DNA of 64,000 nucleotides from Lindgomyces ingoldianus (lineage: Eukaryota; Ascomycota; Dothideomycetes; Pleosporales; Lindgomycetaceae), in contig NW_022985173.1 in assembly GCF_010093535.1 (NCBI RefSeq), forward strand, positions 291,919-355,918. The letters run 5' to 3'. A program made the position numbers and the translations under genes. The first letter of the stretch is position 1. The number at the start of each line of letters is the position of its first letter. The notes beneath the pieces are model-generated. The model saw nothing but the letters and a program-made list of their open reading frames with translations, was not told the DNA's origin and searched no databases. Of this stretch, positions 13,001 to 23,606 are shown piece by piece.

Positions 13001-15667
13001 AGCTCCAGAAGCGGTAGCACATCTGATACCCGAACACATCGCAGGAATGAGCTTCGACCGTGAGAAAAACATCTGGGTCAGACAGAAAAGTCCAATCAAG
13101 GAAACCCGGCCGAACGAAGATCTGAGCAATGCGAACGAGAGCGAGGAAGATCCTTTTGGGAACATTCCGGATCTCACGGTTGATGAAACCGCTGAGCTCC
13201 GAGTGAACAAAGCATTACTGTTTAAGCCCACGGCGGAGACATTCCTTGAAGAGTCGGAGGACTTCGACTGTCAGAATGGGGTCCGTCCGGTCACACGAGA
13301 GGGCAAAGGTATACCTCCTCCAGACACTAGTTCGGTACCGTCAAAGGCATCCAACTTTGCATGGAGCTTTCCGAAGACCGAAACCCGAGCGACTTCCTGG
13401 AGTGATCAAGAAACGCGAAGCGGAGGAACTCAGATAGTGCGTCAGCCGCCAACGACTTATTCCATCCCAGAGTCTGATGAGAATGACGTGGAGCACGAGA
13501 TCAAGTACTTCGAAGGCCGTGGCACAGCCAAGCCAACTGTACAAAGTGCACATGTTCGAGACATTACCATATCAATCTCATCGCCGCATCCTCCTCTAGG
13601 CCAGGATTTCCAGGAACGAGACAACGAACGCACAGAGGGACTGTACCAGGAGTCTATTAGCCCTCGGAAGAACGTGCAACAAAAATGGACATTTTCGAGC
13701 AATCATCAAACCGCCCGTTCGAAAAGGGCAACCTGGCGTCAAATGGCTGGTGCGAAGACATTGCCGAATGCACGAGCTACGCCGATCAGAGAGCACGATG
13801 AATTGCCACTCTTGGATGACTTGCCTTCAAGAAACTATCGCATGCAACTCTCCATGAGTGTAACTACCCCTGTCTTGGGCGTTGGGCAACCAGGTGCACT
13901 AATACCGGCTGGATCACCACCGGCTAGGGCAGGAGATGTTACGTTCATGCTTAGTGATCTGCCGGAATTTACCCTGAATCAGGTTGATGAATGCGAGCTC
14001 CCGGACCGAGTCGTCATGAAACACAATGGAACCAAATTTTCTCAGGCTTTAGAGGACCGCTACGCTTTAGGAACGGCGGAGTTGGTCAAGGCTCTACAAG
14101 ACGTCCAGCCAGACGAGCCATATTGGGAAGAGCTTCGCCAAGTTGACCTTCATGGCAAAAGCCTTACCAATCTTCATCGCCTTGATGAGTTTTGTTGCCG
14201 TTTGGAAGACTTAGATGTATCTGATAACAGCATCAGCCATGTCGCAGGCATCCCCTTTACGATACGCCGGCTCAAGGCACACAACAATTGCCTCACCGGA
14301 CTCACTTCCTGGGCATCGCTTATGAATCTACAATACTTAGATATCTCTGGAAATGATATCGACCGCTTAGATGGCCTTAATCAACTACTTCACTTGCGAA
14401 CATTGAGGCTTGGCGATAACAAGATCAAGACGTTAAGTGGCATATTGCATCTCGACGGGCTCATGGAGTTGAATGCCGAAGCCAACCTGGTCGAAACCGT
14501 TGACTTTGCGAAATCGGATCTGTATGGAAATCCCAAACCACTTGTGCGTTTAATCATCCTAATGCTAATGTATTACACAGAAAATCTTTGACAACCCTTG
14601 TTCTTCGTGGAAACCGACTATCCAAGATTCTCAATTTGCACTGCCTGCCGCGACTCCAACACCTTGATCTTGGTAAATTAAATTAGTCTCACAGTATCCT
14701 GCAATAGCTAACTTTTTTAGACGATAATTGCATCAAAGAGTTTCCGGTATTCGATATGCCAACTGGACGAAACAGCTTGTTGAGGTCTTTAAGGATATGC
14801 AGGAATGAGATGACTTCGCTCATTATCGATACGTATTGCCCGAACTTGGAGTCTCTCTATGTGGATGGCAATGCCCTAACCCAAGTCTCTGGGTTGGAAA
14901 ATTTGACCCACCTTCGGACCCTTTCTGCGCGAGAACAAGTGCTAGGGACCGATTCAGACCCAGAAACCTGTGTCGGAAACTTAATGAGGAATTCAGATGT
15001 CCGCAACCTCTACATCTCTTTAAATTCCGCTCGTAGCTTGGATATTTCGCAGCATCTCTTAAATCTTCAGCGTGTCGAACTTGCTTCTATGGGATTGAAG
15101 GAGTTGCCACAGCACTTTGGACAACTAACCCCGAATATCCGATCTATCAACCTCAATTTCAATTCCATCAAAGATCTCCGACCGCTACTCAACGTAAAGA
15201 AGCTCAACGAACTACTCGTGGCTGGTAATAAGCTTTCACGCTTGCGCACGAATTTAGCGGTTCTGGCGAAGTTGATCACTTTGACGAAGCTAGATATGCG
15301 GGACAATTCTCTCACACTACGCTTCTACCCTTCGGTTGCAGAGAATCGTGTTATATCGCTCAATCAAAAGCCAATCGAGGATGACAGGTGGGACCGCTTC
15401 ATTCTTCCAGATGGAGATCAAGAAGCAGACAAACAGTACCTTTTGCGATTGGATGATGAGACGAGACTGAGGCGAAGGGTGTACGAGATGATGTTAGCGA
15501 CCAGTTGCAGCAACCTGCGTGAGCTAGACGGCTTGCAGTTTGACAAAGCACGTATATTGGTGAAAGACGATATTTGGGAACGACTACTCTACCTGGGAGT
15601 TATCAGAAGGTCTGAGAAAACCGAGGAAATTCACGATCGAGAACCAGCGGGCTGGTCGGAAATATGA
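10035..15667 (+). CDS. cdc11: Septation initiation network scaffold (Cdc11/Nud1 type)
   Basis: Three exons, 10035-14521, 14581-14672 and 14721-15667, encode 1,841 aa. Both introns (59 and 48 nt) have GCTAAT/GCTAAC branch sites, and both fall inside the leucine-rich repeats. The N-terminus MKPWLEDLSEEWIPQP and the nearby DTPEWRRRLLKGEVGYGEQR are hallmarks of the fungal Cdc11/Nud1 family. From about residue 1368 there are tandem LRRs (VDLHGKSL, LDVSDNSI, LDISGNDI, LRLGDNKI, LVLRGNRL, LDLDDNCI and others), as in the family's C-terminal spindle-pole-body-binding part. The middle is long and disordered with many S/T-P sites. Known role: the scaffold that recruits septation/mitotic-exit kinases to the spindle pole body and so times cytokinesis. 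The family call is firm; regulation by phosphorylation is inferred from the S/T-P sites. Confidence 0.93.
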
Positions 15668-16105
15668 CGCGTGGCGTCCTCTATCTCGCGGTGCAGGAGG
15701 AGTTCATGGCTGGCTGACATTCTGCATAGCTTTTGGAGATTCTGGAATGGGTTTTTGTGTCACATGGGGGTCTTGGTTTCTTTTCTAGCTGCTAGAGGGA
15801 GTATCCGGTTCCAAAACATGTACGACATAAAAATGTGCGTTCTCGGCGCGAGGTGGGGGTCCGAAAGCAATACCTTACGAAGTGTATTAATAATGAGAGA
15901 ATGTCTGCATGTTTATCATTTTGCATCCATTCCCTTTTGCAGTGAAGACGGCGAGAGCGCTGGTCCTTTCGTGCCGCCGTAGGGCCGAGACGAGATTAGC
16001 GCTCAGTGTGTTAGGTCGAATCATCCCATCCCGTGATCACGCCTATTTATCAATCCACCTCCACTTCGCAATTGCTCGACAACGACGACACCTTCAATTC
16101 TAGAC
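15668..16105. other. Intergenic, cdc11 to cro1
   Basis: These 438 bp lie between two tandem plus-strand genes. They should hold the cdc11 3' UTR and the cro1 promoter. The last 60 bases are CA-rich leader. I see nothing else. Confidence 0.5.
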
Positions 16106-18568
16106 ATGGCCACCACGACAGAGGAAGAACGAGCTGTGGAACTCGCCAACAAAGCCACTGAGTTCGTCAGTTCCGGCAAATTGTCGGATGCGGCAAGGTT
16201 GTTGCGTGAAGCGACTACAATTGCACCCGAAAGTACACTAATTAAAGCTGGATGGGTGGCTCTCAAGAAAGAGGAGGCAAGGTCACCGTTGATTGGAATA
16301 TGTAAAGACTGGATCAGGAGCCAGGATGATGCGGATGGAGCGAAGGCACTAAGATTCATCAGAGGCCAGAGCTTGAGTAATCAGAATGCGGAGGAGGCAA
16401 TGAAGATCTTAATGGAGGCTAAAGTTGAAGATGATCTCTTGGATCAGGTTACGGGAGAGCTTTTAGGAAAACAAGGCGCGCAGATGTGGCTGGCGAGGGC
16501 GTTGCAGGAACGGCCGACTGAGACGTATTATCAACTTTTCGAACGCGGAGACGATAGTCTAGACGGCTTGCTGAGAGTCCTACTAAAGCGTTCGGCGTGG
16601 CCTTCGGATGCAACGTTTATCCAAGGGCATAGGGATTGCTTTATGCTTTCTCTGGCCATGATGATGGAGGAAGCACTCGAGCACCCAGAACGCGCAATGA
16701 AAGGCATCGCTACTCTTCTCGCCGCTCATGCGGAGCACCTCAAGGGCATCATCGATGCAGATAGCTTCGATGTCATCCTCGTATCCCTGGATCTCCGACT
16801 TCCAAACAGCCTCCGAAGCCAAGCTACTCTCGCTACAGTCAAACTTCTCGAGCTCGCACCCGATACGGCACAGAACCTCATCTCAAAGTTCGTTACCTCC
16901 CGAGTGCAGCGTCCGACGGCCGATGGTCTCATTGTCGCTTTCTCCACCGCGACCGCCATTTTCCCGATCACAGTATCCGTGGCGTCTGCACTATTCCTTA
17001 CAGAGGGTTTCATCAGTAGTCTCGTTCCTCTCGTTCAAAGCAAGAAGAGCCAGAAACTCGAACAGGCATCATTAGAACTCATTTCCGCCGCTTGCGTTGA
17101 CAAAACCTGCCGGGAGGCTATAAATCGCCACTGCAGACTCTGGCTGGAAGACATTGTAGCTGCCGCCATGGATAAAAAGCGCGCGAACCTTGCGGCTCTC
17201 ATTCTTGTAAAGTTAGGTGATGAGCCTACATCATCCATTCCACAAATTATACAGCCTAACAAGGTTGACCAAGACGATCTCATCACACGCTTCAAATCCA
17301 TGGTCCTCGACTCCTCGCCCGCCTCTAAACAAGACTCCGTTGAAGGTCTCGCATATGCTTCCCTGCAACCGAAAGTCCGCGAAGCGCTTGCGAATGATCA
17401 TGTGTTCCTTCTCCGGCTCATCGAAACAATGGCTACCTTTGACTGCCCAAAACCTGTCCTCTTTGGCGGTCTCACAATTTTTGTTAATCTAACTACCTAT
17501 CTCCCTGTACAATCCGAGGAGGAAAAGCGCATGAGTCAACTCAAAGCCTATGCCAACACCCAAAAGCCTTTGGAACCAGATCCGCTAGAGGACGAGAGCT
17601 ACGTAACAGCACGGTGCAAGAAGGTCCTCGGCGTCGGTATTGTGCCCTTGCTCGTCAAGACGTCCAAGCGTGCATCACCTTCCGTGCTTTCCCAAATGTT
17701 ACAAATCCTTCTCTCACTAAGCAAGGAGAAGGAACATAGGGGTCCAATAGCCCAGCAAGGCGCTATCAAACTTCTCCTCCAAATCTGGGATCACATCCAC
17801 GCTGAGGAGCACCCACATGCATCTTCCTACACCCCGCTCGCGCGGTCCGCAGCCGCACAATCTTTGGCCAGAATCCTCATATCTATTAACCCTGCGCACG
17901 TCTTCAGCACTGCATCCGCAGTTCCCAGTACATCCGCCATTCGTCCCTTACTCTTCTTACTCCAGCCCAGCGAATCCTCAACCTGGCAACTACACGCTTT
18001 CGAGGCCCTCCTCGCTCTCACAAATCTCGCATCCATGGATACGGAAAGTCAAAACGCAATTCTCCGTCTCGCTTTCCAAACAATCGCGGACGATCTCCTC
18101 TTGTCTCCCAGCAAGATGCTGCGCCGCGCCTCCACGGAGCTTATCTGCAACCTAATGGCCTCTCCTTCGTGCGTTGAGAAGTTTGCTAATGGCTCAAAGC
18201 AAAGTCGGCAGCGCCTCCACATTCTACTCGCAATGACAGACGTTGATGACACGGCCACGCGGTCTGCGGCCGGCGGGGCACTGGCTATGATGCTGAATTG
18301 GGATTTAGGGGTCAAGGAGGTATTGCGACAGGAGCGGGGCATAGATTTCTTACTAGGTTTGTGCAAGGACGAAAGCGAAGATGTAAGACACAGAGGCGTG
18401 GTGTGTGTGAGAAGTGTTGTTGCTGCGCCGGGGGAAGTAGGGGTCCAAGGGGTAACGACTCTCAAGGAGAAAAATGGAGTAGAGGTTTTTAAAGAGGTTT
18501 TAAAGAGTAGTAGGAGACAGGAGGTTGTGGGATTGGCGGTGGAGACACTTAGAATTCTTTTGGGATGA
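16106..18568 (+). CDS. cro1: UCS-domain myosin chaperone (Cro1/She4/Rng3)
   Basis: A single exon encodes 820 aa from the ATG at 16106. The N-terminus (ELANKATEFVSSGKLSDAA) is TPR-like helix. The rest is continuous ARM-type helical repeat: the UNC-45/Cro1/She4 central domain (about residues 150-480), then the UCS domain to the C-terminus (for example LARSAAAQSLARILISINP). Length fits fungal Cro1. Known role: Hsp90-linked folding and stabilisation of myosin motor heads, needed for actin organisation, cytokinesis and, in Podospora, the switch from syncytial to cellular state. It sits directly downstream of the cytokinesis scaffold gene on the same strand. Confidence 0.88.
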   Translation: MATTTEEERAVELANKATEFVSSGKLSDAARLLREATTIAPESTLIKAGWVALKKEEARSPLIGICKDWIRSQDDADGAKALRFIRGQSLSNQNAEEAMKILMEAKVEDDLLDQVTGELLGKQGAQMWLARALQERPTETYYQLFERGDDSLDGLLRVLLKRSAWPSDATFIQGHRDCFMLSLAMMMEEALEHPERAMKGIATLLAAHAEHLKGIIDADSFDVILVSLDLRLPNSLRSQATLATVKLLELAPDTAQNLISKFVTSRVQRPTADGLIVAFSTATAIFPITVSVASALFLTEGFISSLVPLVQSKKSQKLEQASLELISAACVDKTCREAINRHCRLWLEDIVAAAMDKKRANLAALILVKLGDEPTSSIPQIIQPNKVDQDDLITRFKSMVLDSSPASKQDSVEGLAYASLQPKVREALANDHVFLLRLIETMATFDCPKPVLFGGLTIFVNLTTYLPVQSEEEKRMSQLKAYANTQKPLEPDPLEDESYVTARCKKVLGVGIVPLLVKTSKRASPSVLSQMLQILLSLSKEKEHRGPIAQQGAIKLLLQIWDHIHAEEHPHASSYTPLARSAAAQSLARILISINPAHVFSTASAVPSTSAIRPLLFLLQPSESSTWQLHAFEALLALTNLASMDTESQNAILRLAFQTIADDLLLSPSKMLRRASTELICNLMASPSCVEKFANGSKQSRQRLHILLAMTDVDDTATRSAAGGALAMMLNWDLGVKEVLRQERGIDFLLGLCKDESEDVRHRGVVCVRSVVAAPGEVGVQGVTTLKEKNGVEVFKEVLKSSRRQEVVGLAVETLRILLG

Positions 18569-19097
18569 GGAGCAGACGGGAGGCAAAGCATAGAGAGAGG
18601 AACAGGAGGGAGTTAGCGTGTTCTCGGTTGGATGGCTGGGATTAGATTGATACATGATTGGCCATAGTGAGGACTCTCTTTCCAGGAATGGGTTCTGGGC
18701 TTTTCATGACTATGCTTTACTACGAATTAATGAGGGGTTTTTGCCATGCCACCCTTCATAGTGAATCAACTTATCCGCCAATTATAATTAGGCGACCTTG
18801 GGACAGCACCTTCAACTCCACGAGACTGAAAATATGAATGTCTGGGCAACTTTACATACAACAGGAAAGGTCTTCGCACTGGTCTACAAAGTATCGTACA
18901 TTCCAAAACAGTCTATCTAAATTCCTATCAGACTACATGAACTAAGAAATATTAAAGGTTAGCTCATGACGCCAGATGCCTGCAAGCACAGAGAGAGATA
19001 TGATATCGCCCATCTTGTGACGCCCCAAGTTATCCCAATACGCACCCCTTCCCCAAATCTTGCGCTGACAGTATGAAGAATACACCCTTCTTCAAGC
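18569..19097. other. Convergent intergenic region
   Basis: These 529 bp separate the stop codons of cro1 (+) and the RTA1-like gene (-). They are moderately AT-rich and hold no repeat or RNA gene that I can see. Confidence 0.5.
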
Positions 19098-20063
19098 CTA
19101 AGGAAAATTCTCTCCCGTAGTTAAAGGTGCAGAATCTTTACTCCTATCCCTAGTGTCCGGAACTACCAACTCAACTAAACTCCCTCTGTCGTTTTTTCTT
19201 TTCAACAACCTAGAGATTGCGCCTGGGTGCACCACGTTCATCACCGCCAATACCGCAAACATCAAAACTGCATCAAAGATGTATAGGAACACCTCATGCT
19301 TTAGCAGATATCCTGTGTTTCCCTGAAGATACTCGATGGCCCTGAAGACGGAACGAACAAGGATGAACATTGATGAGACATAAAGAACGTAGAGAAACTT
19401 CTTCCACGGAACACTGGACGAATCGAGTTTGGAAAGATGATGTCGGCCTCGAATCTGGAAGACTGAGGCGACAACAATGAAGAAGCCGAAGAAGGCAATC
19501 TGTGCAAACAGACCAGCGATGATGATGTCTTCACCCAGCTTCAATTTGTCCAGATCCTTGTCAGCCCCGCTCAGGATACTGCCACCGGCGCTTTGAATTA
19601 GAAAAGCAAGGATATCACCGATTACGAAGATTTTGGTAAGCCAGCGCTGTCGAATCAGCGAATATTGCTCGCCTTCGGTGAGTAGGATGACGCGGCCGAG
19701 GACCATGTAGATTGAAGCGGCGAAGAGTGCAGGTGCGAGCAGGAGGAGCAGGGCCTGCATGATGTATGGCCCTAGGGCCCATTGGTCGTGGGAGGATAGT
19801 ATTCGCCCTATGTAGCCTATTGTCTCAACTAGTGAATGTTAGACCAGGCTTTCTCGTTTAGGGGTTACGGGAACCTTACAGAAACCGCCAATAGCGAGGG
19901 GAATCATGAAGGCTGATCGTAAGCGGATCAATTGATAGACGTGAGAAAGCGTGGAAATGCCGAAGAGAACTGCAAAAATGGTGGCTGCTACGAGAGAAGG
20001 GTGATATCGGTAGAGAACGAAGACATTGGGGTTGTTGATGTCAGGGTGCAGTCCGTTTGCCAT
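19098..20063 (-). CDS. RTA1-family lipid-translocating membrane protein
   Basis: Two exons, 20063-19880 and 19828-19098, join across a 51-nt intron to give 304 aa. The splice restores LAIGGFFETIGYIGRILSS, the signature TM2-3 region of RTA1 proteins. The intact core includes ALGPYIMQALLLLLAPALFAAS and LTKIFVIGDILAFLIQSAGG, with seven predicted membrane segments and a charged cytosolic tail (LLKRKNDRG). The family (Rta1, Rsb1, Pug1, Rtm1) is a fungal seven-TM group linked to sphingoid-base export, sterol/azole tolerance and heme transport. Substrate cannot be told from sequence. The gene is divergent from a Upc2-like regulator, a suggestive but unproved pairing. Confidence 0.9.
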
Positions 20064-20799
20064 TGTGAAGATTGAGTTGATTTGAGAGGGTGGTAGAAAT
20101 TAGAGATGAACAACCAGAGCGTGTGAGAGATACATGCATTAGAACAGAGATATATGGTATATAGTAGAGTATGGAGATCAAACTGAAGAATCTTCAAGTT
20201 TCTTATATATCCACATTTGCCGTTCAGCGACGTAGTCAATTGGAGATTTGGAATACAGGACCTTAGCAATAACAAAGCCTCACGTCCACGTATGAATTTG
20301 CTTGAATACGCCTATGTGGGGCGACGATAGCGTACAGTGACATTCTCCATTGGCTACGGAGGGAGGCTTCTCAGCCTTGCGAGTAATCCTACTAAATAGT
20401 TTCCGCAAGGCATCCCATTTCAAGAAAAGGAGAGACCCGGTGCTACAGTCGGTATCAACGAGTAAAGGCAAAGCGCGAACAACGGCCAGTGTATTTGACA
20501 TCGATTCCTGGACCGTGCAGGGCAGTCGCTCCTGGCCAATAGAGAGGCGCTGAGTGCGAGAAATGCCGTCTACTTTAAGGCTAGCGCATAGCGGCTCTCC
20601 CGATAAGTTAACGTCAGTTCTGGCACTGCCTCACAACTGCCACTTACATAGGCATTTAGGTGCATCTCGAGCGTACCGAGCCCCTTTCAATTCGTCGGAT
20701 CATATCTTAATCTATTTCATCATTGAGGGGAGCGTCTGCTCGGCCCTCCCGTCCTCGTGGTGCTTCTTCGCTTGCACGTTAAACTATTTGGGGTGGAAG
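20064..20799. promoter_or_regulatory. Divergent promoter, RTA1-like / Zn2Cys6 factor
   Basis: A 736-bp shared upstream region. I looked for the yeast Upc2 sterol element TCGTATA on both strands and found no exact copy. Other Zn2Cys6 sites (CGG triplets) are too short to call by eye. Confidence 0.5.
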
Positions 20800-22785
20800 A
20801 TGGGGACCAGGAAAGCCCACAACAAAACAAGGCTCGGTTGCGCACAGTGTAAGAAGAGACGAATAAAGGTATGATTCCATCTTCACTCCATCGGTCAATT
20901 TCCTATCATTTATCGACTGTGCCACTTCTTTGCACCAGACGAATCTCAGAGCCGCCCAAGCACGTGATGGCAACGCATCTAGGGGGTCCGGCAGCATTTA
21001 AACCATGTTGCCCCAGAGTCAGGGATGCGCATGCACTCAAAACGTATTGCCTTCTTCGGGGAGAAAAACAGCAAGAGAAAATGGAGTGCGCCATTCAGTG
21101 CTCCGTAGCCAATTCATGTTCAAGTTGACTCCTGATTGAGCTACGGCAAAACATGTTTCAAGGTACTCAAGCGTGCTTTAGCACTGCTGACTTGGCAAAC
21201 AGTGTGACATAAAACACCCTACATGCGAGAACTGTTTAAAGAGAGGGCTAGAATGCAGTTTTCAACTTCTCGCCCCCTCATCAAGATTCTCGGCTTCCAA
21301 CCCTTGCCAATCACTCGTTCCCTCATCACATCAAGAGTTAGTCTCAGCACCCAAACAGCTCATTGCCAAGAAGAAAGCACCGTATGAAGTCCATGTCTTT
21401 CGAAACGGCTCACAAGGGTCATCTAGTCCGACTTCGACAACATCCGTACGTCCTTCAGCTCCCATTCGTACACTATGTCGTTGCCCTTTATTCTTTATCA
21501 CAACAGAGGGTTTTCCCTCATTCAAACTACCACTACCCTCTCACATAATGTATATAAGCGTAGGACAATTGTCTAATCGGATATTCCTCTATAGGCTCTC
21601 TGGGTCCCCGACAACTTCCGAATACCCACAGAAATTCGCTTTAACGACGTCTGGAAAGACTGCCGCTCGCTCGTACCCTCTGGCTTTCAAGATCTCTTTG
21701 ATCACTACGAATTTGCAACCTCTTTCTCCCTCGCTTCTAACGACCCTGCAAAAGCGGCATGGCGTTCCTTCATCCCCGAGCTTGCGTCTACGCATCACTT
21801 CCTCCTGCATAGCTTGCTAGCCGTGGCTTCGTTACACCTCGCTCGTCTACACGAGAGCACAACCGAGAAAAGAGATCAAATGATGAGCCTAGCAGCTTCG
21901 CACATGAACCGGACAATACCGTACTACAGCACGCAGCTCCTGAATGTGAATGCCAAGAACGCAGCAGCACTTTTCGCGTGCTCTACACTCACCGCTGTGT
22001 ACATTTTCCGCACCACGACGCTCGACTTTGAGGAAATACGAGCGTCAGTCCCATCGGGCACAAAAGCCTTTACCACCGAAATCATAGACCGCATTGTCCA
22101 AGCCACGGTACGCCCATTCCATGGTCTGCGAGGCACACTCCTTGTATTGAGACCAGGCTGGGTGTGGGTCACAACAGGATGTCTAGCGCCGATTTGTTCG
22201 CGGATATGGTGGCCTCCGCATAGAGTCCCCGCAACTGCGCAAGCCCAGGATGAAAACCGACGACTTTGTGAGCTGGAAAACCTTTGGATGTGTCCTGGTC
22301 GGGAGTATGAAAGCCACTTTGAACACCTTTCTCAAGCCTTGCAGCTACTACGAGAGACCTTCGCGTTAGTCTCGCAGCTAACGATCCCGGGGAATACGTA
22401 CACACCAGTGACGGCGATCCCATACGCTGCGAACGATACCACCGTAGGGTGGCTAGTGGACAGAGGCGCGATATTCGTCTGGCCGACGATCATCCCGCGG
22501 GAGTTCATCACTTTGATGGAACAGAAGAATCGAGAGGCACTTGTTCTGGTAGCACATTATGCGATCCTACATGGTAGGATACGAAATGTCTGGTGGTTAG
22601 AGGGGTTGGGGGCGAATATGATTATTGGGGTAGCGGTGGCAATTGGTAGAGAGAATTGGCATCTGATTGAGTGGCCTGCGAAGGCCGTTGGTGTGGATTT
22701 AGAGACCTCCTTCGTTCCGCAGGCGAGGAAAGGGGATAGAGAGGTAGTAGAAATTGATATGAAGATGGCGATGGATGTCGTCTAG
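20800..22785 (+). CDS. Zn2Cys6 transcription factor (Upc2-like)
   Basis: Three exons, 20800-20868, 21203-21445 and 21595-22785, encode 500 aa. The zinc cluster is complete only across the first splice: C-X2-C-X6-C-X6-C-X2-C-X6-C with KKRRIKCDIKHPTCENC. This is a common intron position in this family. The C-terminal part has the helical pattern of sterol-uptake-control-like proteins (FDHYEFATSF, HHFLLHSLLAVASLHLAR, VRPFHGLRGTLLVLRPGW). Intron 1 is 334 nt, long for this window, and is ended by GCTGAC...ACAG. Intron 2 (149 nt) is the least certain junction, because other donors exist between 21446 and 21560. The role is DNA binding and transcription control; target genes are unknown. Confidence 0.8.
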
Positions 22786-23187
22786 GTAAAGATATGGTTT
22801 CAAGACCTACCACACTCTAACGCATTATTTGGAGTATGAACAGTGTTGTACATATCTGTTGGCCTGTTACCAGAATTCAAGGCTGGATCTGGGGGGAAAT
22901 TTATCATCCCACACCCCATAGCACGAGCTATCTTCTCCTAACAATGAGGGATTCTTAGTTTGCTACGTATACGTTAATCTTGAAGTTAAGACTGAAACCT
23001 AGCAAGTTGCAATTCCCTTGCCCCTAAGTGTCCGAAGCTATGGAGGAGGATATTTGGGTAATGAAGCGTTTACTGTTTATCCAAGGAAAATAAATATAAC
23101 TAGTGTGTTAGACCTCTGTTATATTCCAAATGGCTAGAAAAAACTCTACTTATTTCTAGACATATTGTTTTCTGCGGAGCTTGACCC
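22786..23187. other. Intergenic
   Basis: 402 bases between the factor's stop and the 3' end of the epimerase relic. AT-rich, with no feature seen. Confidence 0.4.
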
Positions 23188-23583
23188 TCACCCCAGCCTC
23201 GTCCTCGTATCCCTCAAAAATCTCTCAGTCTCCTCTTCAATACTCGGCCTATACGGCCTCCAGCCCAACCCTTTCATCCCTCTCTCTGCTTTACCCCTGC
23301 AATTCAAACCCCAACTCCCAGCTTCAAATCCCGTCTGCTAAAGCGCAACTTCTTACAGAACGCATTTTCCTTCAGTGCCGGGATAAATCACTACTCGGCT
23401 GCCCTCTTTCCCATCCACCAAGGATGCCCCACGTTGTCTGTTAGGATGTAGCCATTTGCGCCCAGAATTATAGAGAGAGGCTCTGAGAAGCTGCGGCTTT
23501 AGGGGGGAGAAGGAAGACATCGGGGAAGTCGGCTACTTGTATATTGTTCCATCACGCTTGGCCAGAGCCGATGACTGGAATAT

Positions 23584-23606
23584 ATTTAGCTCAACGCTCT
23601 CAACCG
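23584..23606. repeat. hAT left end: 8-bp TSD and 15-bp TIR
   Basis: ATTTAGCT at 23584-23591 is followed by CAACGCTCTCAACCG at 23592-23606. The pair matches the right end exactly. Confidence 0.92.

Noticed and set aside
20869..21202. Extra exon inside the long first intron of the Upc2-like gene
   Set aside because: The zinc cluster is contiguous across the splice (RRIK-CDIK), so no coding insert is needed.
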